From Litorisediminicola beolgyonensis (GTDB lineage: Bacteria; Pseudomonadota; Alphaproteobacteria; Rhodobacterales; Rhodobacteraceae), in the NCBI RefSeq assembly GCF_042679605.1, contig NZ_JBHTMU010000029.1, positions 1 through 56,942 of the forward strand: a stretch of 56,942 nt of DNA, in the 5' to 3' direction. This document shows, in pieces, positions 1 to 8,239 of this stretch. Position 1 is the first letter of the stretch, and the number at the start of each line of letters is the position of its first letter. The position numbers and the translations under genes are program-made. The notes under the pieces were generated by a model that was given only the letters and a program-made list of their open reading frames with translations, made no database searches and had not been told where the DNA came from.

Positions 1-30
1 GGCGCAATCTCAGAATTAAGTGCGAAATGA

Positions 31-785
31 CAGCAGGCGCTGTTGCGGCCCGGTGCGCCGGAAGCGCAGGCGTTTCGCAACAGCGTCGCGGCGTTTCTGG
101 TAGCGCCGGAGTACGCGCGTATACAAACGGGTTTCGACGAACGCACCGGCCCGTTGGAGTTGCGCGGGCATATCCCGAACCCCGACGCCGCCGCCCCTTT
201 GGTGACGACGCTCAGGTCCGAGATGGGGACCGGGCTACCTTTGCAGGAAACCCTGCGCATCCTGCCGCGCCCGCAATGCGGGGTGCTCGACGGGATCGAC
301 CGGCTTGGCCTGCCGCAATCCGAGGAGCAACTGACCTACAAGCAGCTGATCGGCGAGAATGCCCACGTGCGCGAATATGCCTCTGCCGAGAGGGACCGGA
401 TGGTGATCGACCTTGTCGCACCGGACTATCCGGCCTTTGTCTATTTCGATTACTTCGATGCAGACGGGCAGGTGACCCACTGACCCACCTGACGCCGAAC
501 CCATTTCTGCCGCTGGAACGACACGACGCGGAAACCGCTTTCGCAATTGGCCGAGAGGGGCCGCTGAACCTGCGGATCGCGCCGCCTTTCGGACAGGACA
601 TCGCCGTTGACTGTGCGGCCAGCGCGCCGCTTTAAGAAGGGTTGCGCCCGGTCACCGAGCCCGCGGATGCCTATCTGGACTGGCTGCGCGCCCGGGTGGA
701 TGTGGCGCGCGTGGCTGACCCCACCTTCCAAGGCGAGTGGGTTTACCTGTTCGTTGCGACGGGGCCTGACGCAAGGGAAAATTGA
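31..785 (+). pseudogene. C-terminal remnant of a T6SS-associated Ser/Thr kinase
   Basis: Only a C-terminal domain remains, with no kinase core upstream. The first frame (31-483) ends in YFDYFDADGQVTH. It stops early because an 8-bp unit, TGACCCAC, is tandemly repeated at 473-480 and 481-488. The reading then continues one frame over (LTPNPFLPLERH...), meets an in-frame TAA at 633-635 (probably once a Tyr or Phe codon), and runs on to TGA 783-785 (...LDWLRARVDVARV...GEWVYLFVATGPDA). By eye it aligns with the C-terminal domain of the intact kinase at 46412-48505: VYFDYFDADGQVTHLTPN matches WVMIVDNTGKVFHVLPN, and a Cys and a 'LRP..EP' segment also align. It is probably the tail of a paralogous kinase truncated at its 5' side. 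The first 30 bases of the window are not recognised. Confidence 0.7.
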
Positions 786-799
786 TCCCGGACCAAGCG

Positions 800-827
800 T
801 TGCAAGAATCAAATTCTTCTGTAAGAT
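800..827 (+). promoter_or_regulatory. Candidate promoter of the core tss operon
   Basis: The stretch before tssA is sharply AT-rich compared with the GC-rich surroundings. It holds TTGCAA (800-805), a 16-nt spacer and TAAGAT (822-827), close to a sigma70-like -35/-10 pair. A 6-bp-arm palindrome AAGAAT-CAA-ATTCTT (804-818) overlaps the spacer and could be an operator. The start codon lies about 45 bases downstream. This is inferred from sequence only. Confidence 0.35.
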
Positions 828-873
828 TTCTGAAATAGTTAAAATATTTTTTCTTCGCGGAAGGCCCTGAGGC

Positions 874-2013
874 ATGGAGATTGAAAGCCTCCTCGCTCCA
901 ATTGGTGAGGATCAAGCATCGGGTGTGGAACTGAGGAACGACGCGCGGTTTCATTCGATTGAACGATTGCTCGAGCCCGCTGGCCGCGATGTGCGCTTAA
1001 ACAGTGACGGAACAATCAACGAAAGTGCGCCCCCTGTCGACTGGTCGGCGGTCGAGGCGGAATGCCTCGCTCTGGCCGAGGAAGGCCGCGACCTGCGGCT
1101 GCTGACCAAGCTTGTGCGCGCGACGTATGCCGCGGATGGTTTTGACGGGCTTGCGCAGGGGCTGGAACTGCTTCGGCGCAGCGTGGCCGAGTTCTGGGAC
1201 AGCATCCATCCGGCGCTGCGCGACCGCGACGATCCCAAGATGGTCGCGATGCCGCGCACCAACGCGCTGCGACAGCTTGAAAGCGACGACAACGGCCTGC
1301 TGGGCGATCTGCGCTTCGGCGCGTTGCTGCAACAGCGCGGGCTGGGCACGATCTTTGGCGACGACTTCTCGATGGGAACGTGGTCGGATTTCGAAGTGTT
1401 GAACAACGCGGCCTCGGGGCTGAACCAGTCCGAAAAGGACGCTATCGTCGCCGAACACGCGCAGCGGGTGAACCGGGTCACGGCGGCGACGCGCGCGCTG
1501 GCAGCCGAGGAACCGGAACGCGCGGCGGCGATGATGACCGGAATCGGTGCCTGTATTGACGGGATTTCGGCGCTGATCGCGACTTATGGCGAGGTGGCGG
1601 GTTTCGGCAACGAGCCGGGCCTGTCCCTGCCCGAATTGACCGCCTTCCTGACCGATTGCCGTAAGACGCTGGCGGCGGCGGTTGCAGCCTCGGACGACGC
1701 CGCGGCGCGATCCGACACGGCCGCGCCGTCTGCCGCAGCTCCGGCGGGGGCAGCACCCGCCGCGGCGGCAGCGCCGGCGGGCGGTGGCGGTGGCAACGGC
1801 ACGATCAATTCGCGCAAGGATGTAGAGGACGCGCTGGACCGGATCGTGGCGTTTTACGAACGCACCGAACCCTCCAGTCCGATACCGCATCTGGCCCGCC
1901 GCGTGCGGCGGATGGTGTCGATGGATTTCCTCGAATTGATGGAAGAGGTGGCGCCCTCGGGACTGAAAGAGTTCCGAAGTGTTGCAGGCGTCGAAGAACC
2001 CAAAAAACGATAG
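874..2013 (+). CDS. tssA: T6SS protein TssA (ImpA family)
   Basis: 379 residues. The N-terminal ImpA domain (about residues 5-130) shows the family pattern LLAPIGEDQASGVELRND and ...EFWDSIHPALRDRDDP. A low-complexity Ala/Gly/Pro linker (about 265-310) leads to a short C-terminal domain, SRKDVEDALDRIVAFYERTEPSSPIP...ARR, the VasJ/TssA-like ending. TssA caps the growing sheath-tube and primes assembly at the baseplate. It is the first gene of the core operon. ATG 874 is preceded by a GGAAGG-type ribosome site, and tssB follows after 21 bases. The family assignment is firm; the exact TssA subclass is not resolved. Confidence 0.93.
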   Translation: MEIESLLAPIGEDQASGVELRNDARFHSIERLLEPAGRDVRLNSDGTINESAPPVDWSAVEAECLALAEEGRDLRLLTKLVRATYAADGFDGLAQGLELLRRSVAEFWDSIHPALRDRDDPKMVAMPRTNALRQLESDDNGLLGDLRFGALLQQRGLGTIFGDDFSMGTWSDFEVLNNAASGLNQSEKDAIVAEHAQRVNRVTAATRALAAEEPERAAAMMTGIGACIDGISALIATYGEVAGFGNEPGLSLPELTAFLTDCRKTLAAAVAASDDAAARSDTAAPSAAAPAGAAPAAAAAPAGGGGGNGTINSRKDVEDALDRIVAFYERTEPSSPIPHLARRVRRMVSMDFLELMEEVAPSGLKEFRSVAGVEEPKKR

Positions 2014-2034
2014 ATCAACAGAAAGGCATGGCAG

Positions 2035-2574
2035 ATGAGTGACAGTAAGCAGAAGGTGATCGAAAGGAACCGGGCGCCCCGGGTCCAGATCGCCTATGAC
2101 GTCGAACATTACGGCAGCCCGACCACGATTGAATTGCCCTTCGTTATGGGGGTGATGGCCGATCTGGCGGGTGAATCCGAGACCCGCGAAGCGATGAAGC
2201 CCGTCGGCGAGCGCAGCTTTGTGGAGACCGACGCGGGCCGTTTCAACAAGTTCATGGAAGCGCTGTCGCCGCGCGTGAAGACTCGGGTCAAGAACACGCT
2301 GCCCGCCGCCGAGGGCGAAGAGGCCGACGAGGAGCTTTTCGTCGATCTGTCGTTCAAGAACATGAGCGACTTCGCGCCCGACAAGATTGCCCGGCAGGTG
2401 CCCGCGCTGAACGAGCTTCTGAAAATGCGCAACCAGCTGGAAGAGCTGCTGTCCTACATGGACGGCAAGGTGGATGCCGAAAAGCGCATCGCCCAGCTTC
2501 TGAACAACGAACCTCTGCTACAGCAGGCCGCCGAGCAGGCGATCGCCGCGGGCAAAGACGGTGAGGAGGGATAA
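2035..2574 (+). CDS. tssB: T6SS contractile sheath small subunit TssB (VipA)
   Basis: 179 residues, the usual length of TssB/VipA. Family features are RNRAPRVQIAYDVEHYG near the N-terminus, LPFVMGVMADLAG, the FVDLSFKNMSDFAPD segment, and the C-terminal helix that carries the ClpV-interacting region in homologues. TssB pairs with TssC to build the cytoplasmic contractile sheath. The gene is separated by only two bases from tssC, and the tssC ribosome site (GAGGAGGG) lies inside its last codons, which suggests translational coupling. Confidence 0.96.
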   Translation: MSDSKQKVIERNRAPRVQIAYDVEHYGSPTTIELPFVMGVMADLAGESETREAMKPVGERSFVETDAGRFNKFMEALSPRVKTRVKNTLPAAEGEEADEELFVDLSFKNMSDFAPDKIARQVPALNELLKMRNQLEELLSYMDGKVDAEKRIAQLLNNEPLLQQAAEQAIAAGKDGEEG

Positions 2575-2576
2575 CA

Positions 2577-4082
2577 ATGGCTGAGGAACAGAAGCAGGAA
2601 GCCGGTGTCGCCGAAGCCGAAGCGCTTGATCTGGGCGAATTCAGCGAACTTCTGGAAAAGGATTTCCGGGTCAAGGATAGCGAGGGCGAAAAGCTAAAGT
2701 CGCTGGTGTCGAACCTGGCTTTGGCGGCGCAGGAACGTTCGGGCACGGCGACGATTTCCGGCAACGCGGTGAAGTCCATCAAGTCACTGATCGCGGGCAT
2801 CGACCAGTTGCTGACCAAGCAGATGAACGAGATCCTGCATGACGAGAAGGTGCGCCAAATCGAGGGCACCTGGCGCGGTCTGCATTATCTGGTGAACAAC
2901 ACCGAGACGGATCAGAAGCTGAAGATCCGCGTGATGAACATGAAGAAGGACGAACTGGCCGACCATTTGGAAGATTACGAAGGCCAGATGTGGGACCAGT
3001 CGGACGTCTTCAAGAAGATCTACACCGACGAATATTCGATGTTTGGCGGGGAACCTTTCGGGGCGATCATCGGCGCCTACGAATTCAGCCACAAGCCCAA
3101 GGACGTGGGCATGCTGCGCAACCTCAGCGGCATCTGCGCCTCGGCCCATGCGCCGTTCATCGCGGCCGCCGCGCCGCAGCTGTTCCGCATGGAAAGCTGG
3201 CAGGAACTGCCCAACCCGCAGGATCTGGAGCAGATCGTATCGAGCCCCGACTATGCATCCTGGCAGTCGCTGCGCGAAAGCGAGGACGCGCGCTATATCG
3301 GCCTGACCATGCCGCGCGTACTGGGGCGTCTGCCCTACGGGGCGGATACGGTGCCGGTCAAGGGCTTCGACTTCGAGGAAGAGATCGACGGCAAACATGA
3401 CCACTACGTTTGGATGAACGCGGCCTTCGCGATGGGCGTGAACATCAATCGTAGCCACAAGCTGACCGGCTGGGGCACCCAGATCCGGGGTGTCGAGTCG
3501 GGTGGCACGGTCACCAACCTGCCGGTGCACACCTTCCCCACCGACGATGGCAGCGTGGCGATGAAGTGCCCGACTGAGATCGCCATCGACGACCGCCGCG
3601 AGTCCGAACTGGCCAAGCTGGGGATGATGCCGATCCTGCACCGCAAGAACACCGATCTGGCCGCCTTCATCGGGGCGCATTCGTTGCAGGACGATGAAAC
3701 GCGCGCGGGCAAGCTGGTTGACCCGGATGCGCAGGCCAACGAACGGCTGTCGGCCAACCTTCCTTACCTGTTCCCGGTAAGCCGGTTCGCCCACTACCTG
3801 AAGGCCATCGCGCGCGACAAGGTGGGCACGTTCAAGGAACGCGCAGACATGCAGATTTGGCTCGGCGAGTGGATCAACCGCTACGTGCTGGCCAATCCGG
3901 CCATGGCTGATGACAAGGCCAAGGCCAAACGGCCTCTCGCGGCAGCCGAAGTGCAGGTGGATAGTGTCGAGGGTCGGCCGGGTTACTACAACGCCCGGTT
4001 CTTCTTGCGTCCGCATTACCAGCTTGAGGGGGTCAACGCCTCTTTGCGCCTCGTATCGGAACTGCCCTCAGTGAAGTCCTGA
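2577..4082 (+). CDS. tssC: T6SS contractile sheath large subunit TssC (VipB)
   Basis: 501 residues, full length for TssC/VipB. Hallmarks include IEGTWRGLHYLVNNTE, MFGGEPFGAIIGAYEFSHKP, the FIAAAAPQLF segment, LPNPQDLEQIV, a LGRLPYG motif and the C-terminal RPHYQLEG..ASLRLVS. With TssB it forms the sheath whose contraction drives the Hcp tube. No truncation or frame problem is visible. It is followed by a 28-base gap before hcp. Confidence 0.97.
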   Translation: MAEEQKQEAGVAEAEALDLGEFSELLEKDFRVKDSEGEKLKSLVSNLALAAQERSGTATISGNAVKSIKSLIAGIDQLLTKQMNEILHDEKVRQIEGTWRGLHYLVNNTETDQKLKIRVMNMKKDELADHLEDYEGQMWDQSDVFKKIYTDEYSMFGGEPFGAIIGAYEFSHKPKDVGMLRNLSGICASAHAPFIAAAAPQLFRMESWQELPNPQDLEQIVSSPDYASWQSLRESEDARYIGLTMPRVLGRLPYGADTVPVKGFDFEEEIDGKHDHYVWMNAAFAMGVNINRSHKLTGWGTQIRGVESGGTVTNLPVHTFPTDDGSVAMKCPTEIAIDDRRESELAKLGMMPILHRKNTDLAAFIGAHSLQDDETRAGKLVDPDAQANERLSANLPYLFPVSRFAHYLKAIARDKVGTFKERADMQIWLGEWINRYVLANPAMADDKAKAKRPLAAAEVQVDSVEGRPGYYNARFFLRPHYQLEGVNASLRLVSELPSVKS

Positions 4083-4110
4083 CTAGATTGAACGAAATTG
4101 GAGACATGAC

Positions 4111-4599
4111 ATGCCTTTGACAGCGTATTTGAAGATTGGTGACATTCCCGGTGAATCCCAACGCGTGGATCACGAGGAAGAAATCGACATCCACGACATC
4201 CAGTGGAATATCGAACAGGGGTCCGCGGCCCAGGTGGGCCGGGGCCGGGCACGCGCCCGTGCGCAGGTCGATGCGATCTACCTGAAGAAGTTCGCGGATG
4301 CGGCGTCGGTCTATCTCGCGCTGGCCTGTATGCAGGGCAAGAGCTTCCCGGACATGGTCCTGTCGGTGCGCAAGGACAGCGGCGAGGCGCATCTCGACTA
4401 CCTCACCATCACGATGGAGAACGTCACGATCTCCAAGTACGAGGTGATCGGCGTCGGCGAGGAGGAAGGCGGCCAGATGATCGAGGAATGTCTGGGCCTG
4501 GTGTTCGAGAACGTCATCTACAAATACATCGTGCAGGAAGACGACCACTCGGCCGGTGACGAGCACGAGATCACCTACGACATCGCGGCGGGCGTGTAA
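4111..4599 (+). CDS. hcp: T6SS tube protein Hcp (TssD)
   Basis: 162 residues, the standard Hcp size. It begins MPLTAYLKIGDIPGESQ and contains the family strands DIHDIQWNIEQG and HLDYLTITMENVTISKYEV. Hcp hexamers stack into the inner tube and can act as a chaperone for small effectors. It sits between sheath and baseplate genes, as in many clusters. An ATG five bases upstream (4106) is out of frame; GGAGAC lies at a suitable distance for ATG 4111. Confidence 0.96.
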   Translation: MPLTAYLKIGDIPGESQRVDHEEEIDIHDIQWNIEQGSAAQVGRGRARARAQVDAIYLKKFADAASVYLALACMQGKSFPDMVLSVRKDSGEAHLDYLTITMENVTISKYEVIGVGEEEGGQMIEECLGLVFENVIYKYIVQEDDHSAGDEHEITYDIAAGV

Positions 4600-4620
4600 G
4601 GCGCGTGCGGCGTTATTGCC

Positions 4621-5343
4621 GTGGTTGATCGTGACGATGCCGGGACCGTCTCCAGACAGGAGGCGGTCCAGCCGTCGCTTTGGGACCGGCTGGTCGACGA
4701 CCTGCCGGGCCTGCGCGGCGAAGCGGATGCGCTGTCGCGCGAACTGGCCGCAGACCTGGGCGATGCGGCCGCGGTCGAGGCGCTTGTCGCCGGTGGCGCG
4801 CGCGCGGTCGAGGCGCTGGAGGACGCCGATGACGACCTGCGTCAGCGGGCTCACAGGCTGGTGCGCATTTCGCAGCGCGAACGGCGTCTGGCGGAGGGCG
4901 GCGTTGTCGTGACTCCGGACGTCCTGCGCGAGGCGGTGCGCCGGGACATAGAAATGTTGTTCAATGTCGAACGGATGGAGGCGGAATACTTGCTGACCGA
5001 TCGTGAACGGCTGGACGTGGAAAGCCCCGAGGCGCTGCTTGCGGATTATCCCGAGGTGCGGCGATCGGTGCTGAACTATGGCGTGCCGTCCTTTTCGGGC
5101 CGCAACAGCGCCGATTTCGACAAGGACGCCCTGTCGCGTGAACTGAAAGAGGTGCTGGCCGTCTTCGAACCGCGCCTGAAGCGCGATTCGATCCGGGTAC
5201 GCATCATCACCCGCGAAAAGACCGGCATGCGGATCGAAATCGATGGCGTGCTGATGCTGTCGCCGGTGCCGGAACGGCTGCGCCTGTCGACGACCATCGA
5301 CCTCGACAGTGGCCGTGCCGCCACCCGGCTGGAGGAGCGCTGA
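4621..5343 (+). CDS. tssE: T6SS baseplate protein TssE (gp25-like)
   Basis: 240 residues with a GTG start. The N-terminus has the TssE signature QPSLWDRLVDDLPG. The C-terminal half (about 90-240) is the gp25/lysozyme-like domain with EAVRRDIEMLFN, YPEVRRSVLNYGVPSFSG and a strand-rich tail. It joins the TssF-TssG wedge of the baseplate. It is longer than typical TssE (roughly 130-180 residues): an acidic, Ala-rich helical stretch (about 35-90) lies between the two conserved parts. The stop overlaps the tssF start by one base. Confidence 0.88.
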   Translation: MVDRDDAGTVSRQEAVQPSLWDRLVDDLPGLRGEADALSRELAADLGDAAAVEALVAGGARAVEALEDADDDLRQRAHRLVRISQRERRLAEGGVVVTPDVLREAVRRDIEMLFNVERMEAEYLLTDRERLDVESPEALLADYPEVRRSVLNYGVPSFSGRNSADFDKDALSRELKEVLAVFEPRLKRDSIRVRIITREKTGMRIEIDGVLMLSPVPERLRLSTTIDLDSGRAATRLEER

Positions 5344-7226
5344 TGGATCAGGTGTTCCTGGACTATTACGAGGAAGAGCTGTCGCATGTCCGGTCGCTCG
5401 CGTCCGAGTTTGCCGCGCTGCACCCGAACGTGGCGCGCAATCTGTCCCTGGAAACCGTGCCCTGCGCGGATCCGTACGTCGAGCGGTTGCTGGAAGGCGT
5501 CGCCTATCTGGCGGCGCGCACGCGGCTGAAGGTCGATTCCGAATCGAGCCGCTACGTGCGCAACCTCATTGACACGCTATACCCCGATCTGGGCGGCCCG
5601 TCGCCCGCCATGACCATGGCCGAAATGGCGCCGGGTCTGCAGGTGGATAGGATGGTCAACGGTCACGTGATGAAGCGCGGCACGCGGCTGATTTCCTCGC
5701 TCAAGGAAGGGGCGCGGACGCGCTGCACCTATACCACGGCGCAGGATGTGGATTTCTGGCCGGTCAAGTTGGGCGAGGTCAGCTATCTGCAGGACAAGGG
5801 TGCGCTGGCGCAGGCGGGCTTGTCTGAACAGGTGACGCGCACGGCCAGGGCCGGATTGCGGATCAAGCTGAAACGCAAGGGTGCGGGCACACTGTCAGAA
5901 TTGTCGCTGGACCGGCTGATGCTCTATTTCGGGGCGGGCACGCGCGGCGGAGCGCTGTTCGACGCGATCTTCGGCTTTGGGGCGGGGGCGGTGGCGCGGC
6001 GCGGGGACGGCAAGTCGGTCTTCACCCATACAGGCGCGCCGCAGATGGTCGGCACGGGCGAGGCCGAGGCGCTGTTGCCGCGCCTGCGCCCATCCTTCGA
6101 AGGCTACCGTTTGCTGCGCGAATACTTCCTGATGCCCGAACGGTTCTACTTTGTTCGGCTGGACGGGTTGCAGCCTGTAATCCGTGCCTGCGACGGTCCG
6201 GGGACCGAGGCCGAGATCATCCTTCTGTTCGCGGCCCAGCGGCCTGATCTGTCCGGTGTCACAGCGGACGATTTCCGGTTGAATGCCACGCCAGTGGTCA
6301 ACCTCTTCGAACATGAATGCAACATCGTCGAATTGCGCCGGGGCCGGTCGCAGCACCTGATCAGCGTCGACAGGACCCGCCCCAAGGATTTTGAGATCTA
6401 CCGGCTGTTGAGGGTCGAGGATGCCGATGTGGAGGGCCCACAATCGCGGGTGACGCCGTTGTTTTCGGTCGAGGCGCAGGCCGAAAGCGGCCACGTCTAT
6501 TCGACCGACCGCCGCCCGCGCCGCCCGGACACGGACGAGGTGCGCCGGGGCCAGACACGGTCGAGCTATACTGGCGACGATTATTACATTTCGGTGGCGC
6601 AGCCCGCGACCGGACGCCGGGCGCGTCCGATCCGGCGACTGGACATTCGGGCGCTCTGCACCAATCGCGACCTGCCAATCTTCGATGACCGTCCGAAGCT
6701 AACCCTGGAAACCGGCGATCCGGTGCAACAGGTCAACCTGCTGGGTCCGATGCGTCGTCCGCGCCCGTCTCTGCGCGCCAGTCTGCCGTCGGGGGCCTCG
6801 GACGAGGCGCAGGTCGACGACCTGACCTGGCGTTGGATTTCGCAGCTGAGCCTAAATCACATTTCGCTCGCCGTTGACGACAAGGATGCCGAACCCCTGC
6901 GCGCGCTGATCAAGCTATACGCGGACCGGGGCGACCCCGGCCTTGCCCGCCATGCGGAGGCGGTGGTGCGGGTGCAGTCGAAACCGGTGGTGGACCGGCT
7001 GGACATCGCCGGGCCGCTCTGTTTCGCGCATGGCACCGAGATCACCGTAGAAGTGAACACGGCGCTGATGTCGGGGGGCAGCACCTTGCTGATGTCGGCG
7101 CTACTGGCGCAGCTATTCACGCGGCACACGTCAATCAACTCGTTTGTCCGGACCAAGACCCGGCTGACCCAGGACCAGACGGAGGTGACATGGCCGATAA
7201 AGACCGGCATCCGGGCGATGATCTGA
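5343..7226 (+). CDS. tssF: T6SS baseplate protein TssF (gp6-like)
   Basis: 627 residues, full length. The opening DQVFLDYYEEELSHVRSLASEFA and VERLLEGVAYLAARTRLKVD, and the closing FTRHTSINSFVRTKTRL, are characteristic of TssF/ImpG. TssF homodimers with TssG form the baseplate wedge that connects to TssE, TssK and the VgrG spike. It overlaps tssE by one base and tssG by 37 bases, consistent with coupled translation. Confidence 0.95.
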   Translation: MDQVFLDYYEEELSHVRSLASEFAALHPNVARNLSLETVPCADPYVERLLEGVAYLAARTRLKVDSESSRYVRNLIDTLYPDLGGPSPAMTMAEMAPGLQVDRMVNGHVMKRGTRLISSLKEGARTRCTYTTAQDVDFWPVKLGEVSYLQDKGALAQAGLSEQVTRTARAGLRIKLKRKGAGTLSELSLDRLMLYFGAGTRGGALFDAIFGFGAGAVARRGDGKSVFTHTGAPQMVGTGEAEALLPRLRPSFEGYRLLREYFLMPERFYFVRLDGLQPVIRACDGPGTEAEIILLFAAQRPDLSGVTADDFRLNATPVVNLFEHECNIVELRRGRSQHLISVDRTRPKDFEIYRLLRVEDADVEGPQSRVTPLFSVEAQAESGHVYSTDRRPRRPDTDEVRRGQTRSSYTGDDYYISVAQPATGRRARPIRRLDIRALCTNRDLPIFDDRPKLTLETGDPVQQVNLLGPMRRPRPSLRASLPSGASDEAQVDDLTWRWISQLSLNHISLAVDDKDAEPLRALIKLYADRGDPGLARHAEAVVRVQSKPVVDRLDIAGPLCFAHGTEITVEVNTALMSGGSTLLMSALLAQLFTRHTSINSFVRTKTRLTQDQTEVTWPIKTGIRAMI

Positions 7227-8239
7227 CGCCCGCCGATGACCCGGTCGACGTTGCCGGGATGGATTTTTTCGAACTGCTGCGGCGGCTGGAAACCGGCGGG
7301 CGGCGCTTTGGCCGCGCAGGCACGGCGGAACGCGAACCGGCCCGGCTGGGCCAGTCCGCGCGCCAGACATTCGCGGCCAGCGACGTGGCGGGGCTAAGCC
7401 AGGTTGGCGGCAAACCACATGTGGCGGTGAACGTGCTGGGGCTGATCGGCCCGGAAGGCCCGATGCCGCTGCACATGACCCGCTGGATCATCGCGCGGCA
7501 GTCGAACCGGTGGTTTTCCGGCGATGACAGCGGCACGCTTGCGGATACGTCGTTTCTCGACTTCCTCAACATGCTGCAGCACCGCATGATCGCGCTGTAC
7601 TGGCGGTCGTGGGCCGATGCCCGGCCCGAGGAGCATATCGCCCACGGCGATGGCGGCCGGGTGACGGCGATGATCCGCGCGCTGGCGGGGATCGGTCTGC
7701 CGGGCAGCGTGACCGGGGATATCCGCATCGACGGGGCCAAGCTGCGGCATGCGACCTCGCTGGCGCAAGAGGCGCGCAGCCCGGAACGGTTGACGGCCTT
7801 CCTTGAGACCGTGCTGGGCGTGCCGGTCGATCTGGCGGAATTCGTCGGTGTTTGGATCGACATCCCCGACCATCTGCAGACCCGGCTGGGCCAGCAGCAT
7901 GCCGGACTGGGCACCGGCGCGGTGCTGGGCGCGCGGACCTTCAACCGCCAGTCGCGGGCCGAGATCCGGCTGGGTCCGCTCAGCTATGACCAGTTCGCGA
8001 CCTTCATCGACGACGCCAAAGCGTGGGAGCGGTTGCGCCATGCGGTGATCTATGCGGTGGGCAAGGATATCGACTTTGGCCTGCGGCTGTTCCTCAAGGC
8101 CAATGACGTGCCCGCGGCGCGGCTGGGCCAGGTCCGACTGGGCCGCACCACGTGGCTGAACCCCGAACCGGGGCGTGACCCGGACGATCTGTGTTTTCAC
8201 CGGATCACCGACCCCGCCAGCAACAGGAGTGCCGCATGA
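7190..8239 (+). CDS. tssG: T6SS baseplate protein TssG (gp53-like)
   Basis: 349 residues. It carries the TssG/ImpH pattern: an early DFFELLRRLETGG, then GLIGPEGPMPLHMT, FLDFLNMLQHRMIALYWRSW, the segment with YTRRLQG-equivalent LSYDQFATFIDDA, and a LGRTTWL ending. It bridges TssF to TssK in the baseplate wedge. It starts inside the 3' end of tssF, and its stop overlaps the start of the FHA gene (ATGA). No anomalies are seen. Confidence 0.94.
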   Translation: MADKDRHPGDDLTPADDPVDVAGMDFFELLRRLETGGRRFGRAGTAEREPARLGQSARQTFAASDVAGLSQVGGKPHVAVNVLGLIGPEGPMPLHMTRWIIARQSNRWFSGDDSGTLADTSFLDFLNMLQHRMIALYWRSWADARPEEHIAHGDGGRVTAMIRALAGIGLPGSVTGDIRIDGAKLRHATSLAQEARSPERLTAFLETVLGVPVDLAEFVGVWIDIPDHLQTRLGQQHAGLGTGAVLGARTFNRQSRAEIRLGPLSYDQFATFIDDAKAWERLRHAVIYAVGKDIDFGLRLFLKANDVPAARLGQVRLGRTTWLNPEPGRDPDDLCFHRITDPASNRSAA

